Source of the DNA: an uncultured Bacillota bacterium
Lineage (GTDB): Bacteria > Bacillota > Clostridia > Lachnospirales > Lachnospiraceae
NCBI GenBank assembly: GCA_949291945.1
Contig: CASEXH010000013.1
Span: 1-64,000, forward strand
Length of the DNA: 64,000 nt
Reading direction: 5' to 3'
This document shows positions 1 through 7,515 of the stretch, one piece after another. Below the pieces are notes generated by a model. The model saw only the letters and a program-made list of their open reading frames with translations, searched no databases and had not been told where the DNA came from. The position numbers and the translations under genes are program-made. Position 1 is the stretch's first letter. Each line of letters begins with the position of its first letter.

Positions 1-84
1 GACGAGAAGGAGTGTTACGGTAAGCTTGACGGAATCCGGCGAAGGCTGACGACAGGATTTACCGTACTGATTGAGAAGGCATAG
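1..84 (+). CDS. 3' end of an unrecognised gene, cut by the window edge
   Basis: Frame 1 is open from base 1 to a TAG at 82-84 and would encode a 27-residue tail rich in Lys and Arg and ending in LIEKA. The other two forward frames close within the first 50 bases. The tail is too short to name. It lies just before a DUF6431-type gene, so it may be the end of a transposase or partner gene, but that is inference. Bases 85-293 hold no recognisable gene, only two short stem-loops (75-89 and 117-142), neither followed by a T run. Confidence 0.3.
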   Translation, partial: DEKECYGKLDGIRRRLTTGFTVLIEKA

Positions 85-293
85 CCTTCTGTGACAACAC
101 CGATCAATACTGATCAGCAGGGCGGAGCCCCTCTTGCCCTGCCGATCTCTAAAGCCGACCGCTTAATATGGCCCTGACTGGACGGAAAATGCGGCCCTGC
201 TGTCCGCAGAAAGTGGCTGTTTGCAACTCTGAAACCCTGGCATTAAAACCATGGTTATTGTATCAGATTACACGGTTGCTTACAATCACGAAA

Positions 294-791
294 ATGATAT
301 TTTTTGTTGAGAGCAGCGCCATATCCTACTGCCCGGTCTGCGGAGGGCCGCTTTCCTACCGGGATTCCTGCGAGAGGATCATGCGGTTGGAGGGAGGAGG
401 AAGGCGGAGGTTTCTGATCCGCAGGCTGAAATGCAGTAACTGCGGGAAACTCCACCGGGAACTTCCGGACTGCCTGGTCCCTTACAAGCATTATGCTTCT
501 GAAGTGATCTCAGGTGTACTGGATGGGATCATCTCACCAGACGATGAGGATTCCGCAGATTTCCCCTGCGAAATGACAATACGCCGCTGGCACTGCTGGC
601 TGGAAGCCAACCGGCTCAGGATAGATGGATACCTGAAATCTGCAGGATACCGTCTGTTGGGATTCTCCACGGAACTTCTGGGATCCCGGGTGCCGCTGTG
701 TAATGGCTTTTTTAATTTGACTAGGATTGGCTATTTTAGCCTGACACTAGATGGTTATTTTAACCCGACGCTAATATTGGCTTATCAATGA
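294..791 (+). CDS. DUF6431-type zinc-ribbon protein, mobile-element associated, possibly C-terminally altered
   Basis: About 165 residues. An N-terminal zinc ribbon is visible as CPVCGG near residue 14 and CSNCGK near residue 50, followed by the motif LPDCLVPYKHY. This is the pattern of DUF6431 proteins, which are common in clostridial transposon-like regions; the molecular role is unknown. The ATG at 294 was chosen because homology starts just after it, although no good SD is seen; an upstream in-frame ATG exists at 168. The last 28 codons run through three 24-bp tandem DNA repeats and give an 8-residue peptide repeat (GFFNLTRI, GYFSLTLD, GYFNPTLI). The tail therefore looks like translated transposon-end DNA rather than a folded domain. 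The gene may be intact or a shortened version of the family. Confidence 0.55.
   Translation: MIFFVESSAISYCPVCGGPLSYRDSCERIMRLEGGGRRRFLIRRLKCSNCGKLHRELPDCLVPYKHYASEVISGVLDGIISPDDEDSADFPCEMTIRRWHCWLEANRLRIDGYLKSAGYRLLGFSTELLGSRVPLCNGFFNLTRIGYFSLTLDGYFNPTLILAYQ
705..776 (+). repeat. Three tandem 24-bp repeats, candidate transposase-binding sites
   Basis: Units start at 705, 729 and 753 with an exact 24-bp period. Each begins GGYTWTTTTA and has a TGAC/CGAC core about 13 bases in. Units two and three differ at 4 of the first 21 positions. A further GGCTTA at 779 may be a decayed fourth unit. Serial repeats of 20-25 bp with this spacing are typical of the ends of Tn7/Mu-type elements, where a TnsB-like transposase binds. 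That role is inferred from layout only. Confidence 0.45.
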
Positions 792-880
792 ATGCCGCCA
801 GAGCGGCATGACAGATGCTTGAGCATTCTGTGGCTTCAGGGCTCTTCCGCATACTTTATACCAAAATATACGGAAGAGCC
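792..880. other. Cluster of three stem-loops between the DUF6431 gene and the retron region
   Basis: Three consecutive hairpins are visible: ATGCCGC/GCGGCAT at 792-809 (7 bp, 4-base loop); ACAGATGC paired with GCATTCTGT at 811-831 with one bulge; and a perfect 10-bp stem GGCTCTTCCG/CGGAAGAGCC at 840-849 and 871-880 around a 21-base AT-rich loop. None is followed by a T run, so they are not ordinary terminators. They could be the transposon terminus, a processed leader, or a 5' part of the retron non-coding RNA. Confidence 0.4.
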
Positions 881-920
881 GACTATGATACTGCGAGTCC
901 GGAGCAGGGATACCGTACTT

Positions 921-1133
921 AAGTAATTGCACCGTTGGAAATGGCGGTCAAAAAATGGGCCAGTACTCATGGTTTACCGTATACAAAATAAGAAAGCCAG
1001 ATTATATCTTGAAATTTGTATGCCTTTTTCATACAATGAAATTATTCAGTATTGAAACTCTAAAAGCGGATTTTCATAATAAATGCGAATCTCGTGAGAC
1101 TAAAGACTTTAATATTAAAAAACAGGATTACTT
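921..1133 (+). ncRNA. Candidate retron msr-msd RNA region
   Basis: Retron RTs are normally preceded directly by the RNA they copy. Here AAGTAAT at 921-927 is complementary to ATTACTT at 1127-1133, which could be the a1/a2 pair. A G at 929, directly after a1, is placed like the branching G. A hairpin ACCGTT/GGCGGT follows at 931-948 (msr-like), then a 7-bp perfect stem TTGTATG/CATACAA at 1016-1036, then a 12-bp palindrome at 1108-1119. The 3' end lies 16 bases before the RT start. The a1/a2 pairing is short and the region is AT-rich, so chance pairing is possible and the boundaries are approximate. Confidence 0.4.
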
Positions 1134-1149
1134 TTGGGTGGGTTTAAAA

Positions 1150-2130
1150 ATGGATTATATTCAGCGTTTGGAAAATGAGATGTGTCGGACAGATGCCTAT
1201 GAGTCGGAATATATAGCAAAATGTCTGCGATATGCGGAAAAGCTATTAGATTCTGAACTGCCGGTATTATTTGACAGAAAGCATGTAAATAAGGTTTTAA
1301 AAATGTGGCAACTAAAATTTCCATGTTATAGCTCTTTCTACATCAAAGGCAAAAGGAAATATCGGGAAATTATGGCTCCCAGTTTGAAGCTGAAAAGAGG
1401 ACAAAGGTGGATTTTAGAGAATATTTTAGAAAAAATACCACTCAGTCAGTATTGTCATGGCTTTGTTCGTGGAAGGTCTATTGTGACAAATGCCCGAGGG
1501 CATATAGGGAAAGCCAGGATTTTGACAATGGATATCCAAGACTTTTTTCCATCCATCAAAGAAGAGCAGGTAAGAGAAGTTTTCCAAAGTGCGGGTTATT
1601 CGCTTTCAGCAGCAGAAAGGCTTACGGAAATTTGTTGTTTTCAGGGGAAATTACCCCAAGGTGCGCCCAGCAGTCCATATTTAGCAAATTTGTTCTGCCG
1701 GGAGTTGGATGAAGAATTGGGAGAAATAGCCAGAAAATATGAGTTGATATATACCAGATACGCAGATGACATGACATTTTCCGGAGATAAGGAACTGGAA
1801 TTCTTGATTCCCTTGGTGGAGGATATGTTACGAAAGTACGGGTTTTCTATAAATGAAGAAAAAACGAGAATTGGTAACAACCATAAGATGGTTACAGGCC
1901 TTTTGTTAGAAGAAAACACTATGAAGATTCCGAAGCATTTTAAAAGGAAACTCAAGCAGGAAATTTATTACTGCAAAAAATATGGGGTTTTTTCCCATTT
2001 GCAGAATACAGGAGAAACAAATAGGGTAAATTTCAGAGAATATTTATTCGGAAAAGCATATTACATAAAAATGGTAGAACCCAAAACAGGAGAAAAGTTT
2101 TTAAAAGATTTAGATTCCATACAATGGTAG
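1150..2130 (+). CDS. Retron-type reverse transcriptase
   Basis: 326 residues from the ATG at 1150, the usual size of a retron RT. Counting from there, the retron-specific NAxxH motif is N114-H118, the catalytic YADD is Y204-D207 (in YTRYADDMTFSG), the QGAPSSP box precedes it, and the VTG motif of the thumb region is V248-G250, followed by IPKHFKRKLKQEIYY. The enzyme should prime from a branching G in a cognate RNA and make msDNA. An upstream ATG at 955 in the same frame would add 65 residues with no RT similarity and would overlap the presumed msr-msd, so it was not chosen. Codon use is visibly AT-rich compared with the jet genes that begin 19 bases after its stop, which suggests separate acquisition. 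No Cas or group II intron domains are present. Confidence 0.88.
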   Translation: MDYIQRLENEMCRTDAYESEYIAKCLRYAEKLLDSELPVLFDRKHVNKVLKMWQLKFPCYSSFYIKGKRKYREIMAPSLKLKRGQRWILENILEKIPLSQYCHGFVRGRSIVTNARGHIGKARILTMDIQDFFPSIKEEQVREVFQSAGYSLSAAERLTEICCFQGKLPQGAPSSPYLANLFCRELDEELGEIARKYELIYTRYADDMTFSGDKELEFLIPLVEDMLRKYGFSINEEKTRIGNNHKMVTGLLLEENTMKIPKHFKRKLKQEIYYCKKYGVFSHLQNTGETNRVNFREYLFGKAYYIKMVEPKTGEKFLKDLDSIQW

Positions 2131-2149
2131 TACAAAGGAGGGCCCCGTA

Positions 2150-3574
2150 ATGCTTCTTTTTGACAGCGCAGAATATGAGTATTTTTTTAATCCTCTGTGC
2201 TGCAGGAATAAGAGAATTTACTATGAATGTATTCTGCAGCTTATAGAAAAGTCCAAGTCTCTTCCTGTTCTCTATGAGGCGGATGCCAGGGATACTTTGA
2301 TCCTTTATTTTAGAAACTGCAGTTATGCCCTGGAGGATGAGGAGAACGGTGCAGGGGCGGATGAAAATATCAGCAGCAGGAAGTCGGAGACGGAAAATGC
2401 AGGGGCGATTCTGCGGTATTTCAGGCGCTGCGGATGGATTTCGGAAAAGGAACTGGGAAGAAACGGAGATAATATTGCTGCTGTGGAACCCCATTGCAGG
2501 AAGATGATAGACGCCCTGGAAAAGATTTTTAACCGGGATAGCAGCGCCGTTCTTACGAACCAGATATTTTCCATCTACGACATTCTCCATGCGGCTTTTG
2601 TGGAGGACCATGGGAGAACCTACCGTCCCTATTCCAATATTCTGGTTCCGGTGACTGACAGTGTGGCGGATCTGAAGAATGAGCTGCTGACCTTGAAGGA
2701 TAGTATCCGCTCCATTATGCGCATGGTGATTAAGATGACCCAGACTAATGAACTGGGGCAGTTTATTATCAAAGATGAGATGATGGAGAAATTTTTCAAC
2801 GATTATTTTTTTATTAAAAAAGATGGTCTGATTCCGGGATATATTGAGGAGATTGAGAAAATGCTCCGGGAAATCAGGAAAACGGAAGTCTATGAAAATA
2901 TGGTGAAGGAATATCAAAGGCTCAATCAAGTGGAGAAGCCAAGAGCCCGGGAGATTGTGGATAGTCAGCTGGCACAAATCAGGAGCTTTATAAGCTATGA
3001 GTATGCCAGGGAGATGGACTACATAGACAAGAAGATTAACAGCTATTACAACCTTTATTCCACCAGGATCCTTATGGTTCTGAGCAATCATGTGAATATG
3101 CAGACCTATCTTAATGACTTTCTGATGGCTATAAAGAATTTAGACGAGGAGGAGAAAAGGGAGATTCTGGAGGCTGCGGCTCCCTGCTTCCGGCTGGAAT
3201 CCTATAAGTATGTGGGAAGAAAATCCATTGAGCGCAGGAAGAAGAGGAAACCCAATACCAGAAGCGGCGCCCTGACGGCCAGCCCCCTGTCCCAGGAGGA
3301 GCGGGCTAAGCTTACCAGGGAGCTTCTGTATGAGTATCCGGACCGGTACGGAGTAACCCAGGCTGCGGATTATTTTGACAAGGTACTGGGGGAGAAGGCG
3401 AGTATTGTACCGGATGAATCTTTGGTGCGGACAAGGGATGATGCCATGATGGCGGCGGCCGCCATGATTTATTCCGGCAGCAGTGAATTTCCCTATGAGG
3501 TGGAATTCCTGGGAGGGACACTGGAGACAAAAGCTGCGTCCATAAGCAGAATCAGGATAAAAAGGAAGAAGTAA
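2150..3574 (+). CDS. jetA: Wadjet subunit JetA (kleisin-like, type II)
   Basis: 474 residues. It is the first gene of a four-gene Wadjet system, an SMC-type complex that recognises and cleaves small circular DNA such as plasmids. JetA is the kleisin-like subunit that bridges the JetC ATPase heads. The call rests mainly on gene order and on resemblance to the clostridial JetA family (DUF5716 as I recall it). The protein is mostly charged helix, with a basic segment near residues 365-380 (RRKKRKP) and a mixed C-terminal domain that may be winged-helix. The start has a strong SD (AAAGGAGGG, 2134-2142). There is no room for a promoter in the 19 bases after the RT stop, so jetA probably shares the RT transcript. 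Its stop abuts the jetB ATG. Confidence 0.8.
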   Translation: MLLFDSAEYEYFFNPLCCRNKRIYYECILQLIEKSKSLPVLYEADARDTLILYFRNCSYALEDEENGAGADENISSRKSETENAGAILRYFRRCGWISEKELGRNGDNIAAVEPHCRKMIDALEKIFNRDSSAVLTNQIFSIYDILHAAFVEDHGRTYRPYSNILVPVTDSVADLKNELLTLKDSIRSIMRMVIKMTQTNELGQFIIKDEMMEKFFNDYFFIKKDGLIPGYIEEIEKMLREIRKTEVYENMVKEYQRLNQVEKPRAREIVDSQLAQIRSFISYEYAREMDYIDKKINSYYNLYSTRILMVLSNHVNMQTYLNDFLMAIKNLDEEEKREILEAAAPCFRLESYKYVGRKSIERRKKRKPNTRSGALTASPLSQEERAKLTRELLYEYPDRYGVTQAADYFDKVLGEKASIVPDESLVRTRDDAMMAAAAMIYSGSSEFPYEVEFLGGTLETKAASISRIRIKRKK

Positions 3575-4216
3575 ATGGGTGATATTACATTAAATATTTC
3601 GGTGAAAGAAGAAAACAGCACTTTATTTAAGCGCTGCATCCGCAAACTGCTGGAGTCTACCTTTATTGTGGGGGAGAAGGATGAAAGGCTTTATGCCTTT
3701 ATTTCCCGGGAATCCAACCGGCAGGATGTTTCGGATTATCTCCGCATGATGGGCTTTGATGTGCTGGTGGATACCAGGGTAAGGATTGCCATGCTGAAGC
3801 CCTATGAGGGGGACGAGGAGACCGTGGGGCTGAAGCGGGCAAATGTGGTTTCCTTCACACCGGAACAGTACCATCTGCTTTTGGTGCTGTGGGAGGTGTA
3901 TCTGGAGAACCTGGGCTACCAGGAGGAGAACCTGGTTATGCGGGGAGATTTAATTGACAAGATTAAGGCCTACGAGGTGGATGTGGATAAGGGGAAGCTC
4001 TCCGGGGCCATGAAATTGTTTAAGAAATACAATCTTATTGATTATGACAGCAAGGATGAATCGGAGGACGCCCTGATTACCCTGTATCCCTCCCTGCAGT
4101 TTGGCTGGGACATCCGTCAGTTCCAGACGGTGACGGCGGAGTATATGAAACAGGAGGACACCGGGGAGGAAGAAGAGGCGTCTGACATGGGGGATGAGGA
4201 AGAGGAGGATGAGTAA
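3575..4216 (+). CDS. jetB: Wadjet subunit JetB (KITE-like)
   Basis: 213 residues; the ATG follows the jetA TAA with no gap. In Wadjet complexes JetB is the KITE-type subunit, a winged-helix dimer that binds the kleisin. The sequence shows an N-terminal region of short alternating strands and helices and a central helical segment, and it ends in a strongly acidic tail of Glu and Asp (about residues 195-213). Identification is by position and size, since motif evidence is weak. The stop overlaps the jetC start (TAATG), so translation is probably coupled and stoichiometry fixed. Confidence 0.72.
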   Translation: MGDITLNISVKEENSTLFKRCIRKLLESTFIVGEKDERLYAFISRESNRQDVSDYLRMMGFDVLVDTRVRIAMLKPYEGDEETVGLKRANVVSFTPEQYHLLLVLWEVYLENLGYQEENLVMRGDLIDKIKAYEVDVDKGKLSGAMKLFKKYNLIDYDSKDESEDALITLYPSLQFGWDIRQFQTVTAEYMKQEDTGEEEEASDMGDEEEEDE

Positions 4217-7200
4217 TGGTTAAGCTGAAACAGGTCCGGCTGGTGAATTGGTATGGTTTTAGTGAAACTACAGTCCCCCTGGGATTTTTCACCCTGGTGG
4301 CAGGGAAGAATGGAAATGGGAAATCAGTGTTTCTGGATGCCATTAAATATGCCTTATATGGGGACACGGTTTTTAATAAATCCACGGAAAATAAAGGCAG
4401 CAGAACAGTGACCTCCTATACCAGGGGGCTTCTGGACGCTACGGCGGGCACCTATATGAGGCCTGCGGATAAGGTCCCCAACGTGTACACCCACATTGTT
4501 CTGGAGATGGAGGAAGAGGAGCTGGGGAGAACTTTTCTTCTGGGAACCGCCATTGACACGGATTCCGGCAATGGTTTTAAGACCCAGAGGTATGTCCTGG
4601 AGAATAAGACCTTGAAGGATGTGGCCCACACCTATAAAGCGGAGGGAAAGCAGATTCCCTACAGCGCCTCGGAGCTTCAAAGGAGATATGGTCTGAAAAT
4701 GATGGAGGTGAGGGAGGGGCTCACCAGGTTCATGCAGAGGACAGGCCTGCGTCTCAATGAGCAGCAGCTTAAGGCCTTTCGCCGGAAGCTTCGGAGCATT
4801 ATGTCCTATGACCCCAACGCTAAGATTGATGAGTTTATCCGGGAAAGTGTGCTGGAAAAGAAAAAGGTGGATTTCTCCAAACTGGTGGAGGCCAAGAATA
4901 ATATAGATAATCTGAATGCCAATTTTGGAAGGATTGATGCGGAAATTCAGGAACTGGAGAGAATCCTTTCCGCATTTGAAGAACTTCAGCGGGCAAAAAA
5001 TGCCATTTTGGCGGATGATGTGAAGATTGCCTACCGGCGTTATTTAAGCTGCCGGGAGGCCTTAGAAAGGGCTGCCCGGAATATGGAGGTGGCAGAAAAA
5101 CAGATTACAGAGGATGAGAAAAAGTTAGAGGTGATTGCCCACCGGGAGGAGGAGAACAGAACCGCTTACCGCAGAGCTAAGGAGAATCGGGATTCCATGG
5201 ACTGCTCTAAGGCTATTGTGGAGGCAGAAGAGGCCTTAAAAAAGGCAGAGGAAGAGAAAGAGCGTCTCAGAAGGGAGAGGGAAATACTCCTGGATTTTCA
5301 GACAAGAATCAGTGAACTTCTGGCCTGGTTTGCAAAGGAGGGATATCCGGCGCCGGAGCAGGAGGTTTTGGCTTCCTTAACGGAGAGGGGATATTCCAAG
5401 GCGCAAAAGGAGAGCTGTGTACAGGCTTTTCTGGAGGAGATAAGACGGCGCAGGGATGAAATTCTGGGGAAGATAACCAGAATCCGGGACGCTCTGGAAA
5501 AAAATGAGAGGGAACAGAACCAGTGTCAGAAAATCATAAGAGAATGTCAGGCTAAGAAGACCAGTTTTTCTGAAATTCCGGATTACGTTGCCCTGAAAAA
5601 TGAGATTAACCGGGAATTTTCCAAAAGGGGAATTACCTCCCAGGCCAGATTTGCCTGCGAATATGTGTTAAGGGTAAAAAATGAGGAGTGGCGCAACTCC
5701 ATAGAGGGATATCTGGGAAGGCGGAGGTATACCATTTTGGTGGAGCCGGAGTATTACGATATTGCAGATGATATTTTAAATGCCTCAAAAAACAAATATG
5801 CCCATTTATTTAATACAAAGCTTCTCATGAAGAAACAGGTGATTCCGGAGGAGGATTCTGTGGTTCGCTTTATTGAAGTGAAGAATCCCGTGGCTAAGAA
5901 ATATTTCGATTATCAGCTGGGAAGATTCCATGCGACTTCCTTGGACAAGGTGAGAAACTATGAGAACGCCATGTCCCGGGAGGGAAGGGTTTCCGTTGCC
6001 ATGGACAGCTATTTCCTTCCTTTTGACAGGATTAAATTTTACTGTCTGGGCCAGGAGGCCATTGAGCTGAACCGAATCCGGGCGGTGAAGCGCCTGGAAA
6101 GCCTGAAAGAGGATTACAGAGGATACCAGGAAGAGCTGGAAGGGGAGAATAAAAAGAAATCCTACCTGGACACACAGATGGAGTTTTTCGGGGAGTACAA
6201 TTATGACGCTGCCGGGGAATATGAGGAGATTCTTAAGGAATGCGCAAAGAAAGAGGCCGGATTAAGGGCCCTGGTGGAGGCGCAGAAGAACAACCTGGAA
6301 TATATGGAGCTGGCCCAGAGGGTGGCCGATTTGGATGCAGAGGGAAAAGCCATTGACCGGGAGCGGCAGGAAGTGTATGAGAATAAGTCAAAAATGCAGA
6401 CCCAGTACCATACCAGCAGTCAGGATTATGACAGATATCAGGAGGAGAGTAAAGGGGTACAGGAAAGGCTTAAGGAGTATGCTCTTTCCAGCCATGAGGT
6501 GTATGCCAGGGCCATTGAGGATTATGATAAGTTCCTGGCCAATGGAAAAAACGGTCCCGGGGGAACCTTAAAGGACAGACCCAGAGGAGAACGTACCCTC
6601 CGGGAGGCCCAGGACAAGCTGAAAAGCGCCCAGGCCGCCTATAATGCCTCCAGGACAGAGGAAAACCGGCTGCCTATGGCGGAGGATTCCGCAGCAGAAT
6701 ACCAGGCCAGAAAATCCCGGATCTGGATGGATGACCGGGAGGTAATCCAGGCGAAATTAAAGGAGCAGACAAGGCGTTATGAGGATATCTTTAAAAATGA
6801 ATTTGTTCTCACAGTGCTGAAATCCTGTGAGGCCGCCCGGGATGACTTGAAGCTTATTAACGCAGAGCTGTCACGCCTGGAATTTAAGGCGAAATATGCC
6901 TTTGAGGTGAAGTATGTGAAAGACGGTTCCGACTATGAGAAGATTCTGGAGTATGCCAGGTATCTGAAAGAGCGGGAGGAGCTGGGAACCGCTTCGGGAC
7001 AGATGACTTTAGACGTTTTGACGGATTATTCGGAGCAGAGGGGAGAAGAATTAGAGGGGGATATTAAGAGGATTATCAACCGCATTGTGGACAGTCAGAA
7101 TAAGGAGGAAATTGAGCATTATGCGGACTACAGAAATTATATGACCTATGAAATCCTTCTCACCAATGACGTTCTTACCAAGGCGAAGCTTTCCCGGCAG

Positions 7201-7512
7201 GCCGGGTATAATTCCGGGGCGGAGGTACAGATTCCCTATATGCTGATTCTTTTGTCTGCCCTGCTTATGATTTATAATGACAAGAGCAATTCAACCAGGC
7301 TGGTGTTTATTGATGAGCCATTTGCCAAGATGGACCCTACCAATGTGAAGATTATGATGGGTTTTATGAAAGCGCAGAAGCTCCAGATGATTTTCTGTGC
7401 CCCAGATAAGACAGAACTCATTGGAAATCAGTGTCAGGTTGTTCTTCCGGTGCTGAGGACCAGGCCGGATCTTATGGAAATGGGAATCATTGAGATGCAT
7501 GAAGGAGTGTAG
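4216..7512 (+). CDS. jetC: Wadjet subunit JetC (SMC/MukB-like ATPase)
   Basis: 1098 residues. The N-terminal ABC-type head carries Walker A GKNGNGKS at residues 30-37. A long coiled coil runs from roughly residues 225 to 480, with a hinge-like globular part around residues 480-640, and a second coil to about residue 970. The C-terminal head half has SGAEVQIPYMLILLSAL (signature-like) and Walker B LVFIDEPFAKMD with D1033 and E1034. JetC dimers are the motor that extrudes DNA loops in Wadjet. The length and the split ATPase are right for the family and no frame disruption is seen. It overlaps jetB by one base, and jetD begins 4 bases after its stop. Confidence 0.88.
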   Translation: MVKLKQVRLVNWYGFSETTVPLGFFTLVAGKNGNGKSVFLDAIKYALYGDTVFNKSTENKGSRTVTSYTRGLLDATAGTYMRPADKVPNVYTHIVLEMEEEELGRTFLLGTAIDTDSGNGFKTQRYVLENKTLKDVAHTYKAEGKQIPYSASELQRRYGLKMMEVREGLTRFMQRTGLRLNEQQLKAFRRKLRSIMSYDPNAKIDEFIRESVLEKKKVDFSKLVEAKNNIDNLNANFGRIDAEIQELERILSAFEELQRAKNAILADDVKIAYRRYLSCREALERAARNMEVAEKQITEDEKKLEVIAHREEENRTAYRRAKENRDSMDCSKAIVEAEEALKKAEEEKERLRREREILLDFQTRISELLAWFAKEGYPAPEQEVLASLTERGYSKAQKESCVQAFLEEIRRRRDEILGKITRIRDALEKNEREQNQCQKIIRECQAKKTSFSEIPDYVALKNEINREFSKRGITSQARFACEYVLRVKNEEWRNSIEGYLGRRRYTILVEPEYYDIADDILNASKNKYAHLFNTKLLMKKQVIPEEDSVVRFIEVKNPVAKKYFDYQLGRFHATSLDKVRNYENAMSREGRVSVAMDSYFLPFDRIKFYCLGQEAIELNRIRAVKRLESLKEDYRGYQEELEGENKKKSYLDTQMEFFGEYNYDAAGEYEEILKECAKKEAGLRALVEAQKNNLEYMELAQRVADLDAEGKAIDRERQEVYENKSKMQTQYHTSSQDYDRYQEESKGVQERLKEYALSSHEVYARAIEDYDKFLANGKNGPGGTLKDRPRGERTLREAQDKLKSAQAAYNASRTEENRLPMAEDSAAEYQARKSRIWMDDREVIQAKLKEQTRRYEDIFKNEFVLTVLKSCEAARDDLKLINAELSRLEFKAKYAFEVKYVKDGSDYEKILEYARYLKEREELGTASGQMTLDVLTDYSEQRGEELEGDIKRIINRIVDSQNKEEIEHYADYRNYMTYEILLTNDVLTKAKLSRQAGYNSGAEVQIPYMLILLSALLMIYNDKSNSTRLVFIDEPFAKMDPTNVKIMMGFMKAQKLQMIFCAPDKTELIGNQCQVVLPVLRTRPDLMEMGIIEMHEGV

Positions 7513-7515
7513 AAT

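Noticed and set aside
955..1149. Start of the RT gene at the upstream ATG (adds 65 residues)
   Set aside because: The extension shows no RT similarity, has no SD and would overlap the msr-msd region; from 1150 the protein has normal retron RT length.
1150..2130. Group II intron maturase or Abi-type RT
   Set aside because: The protein is too short, lacks maturase and endonuclease domains, and has the NAxxH and VTG motifs typical of retrons.
2033..3091. 352-codon open frame antisense to the RT end and jetA
   Set aside because: Mirror of purine-rich coding DNA; no SD and no protein family look, while the forward frames form a coherent operon.
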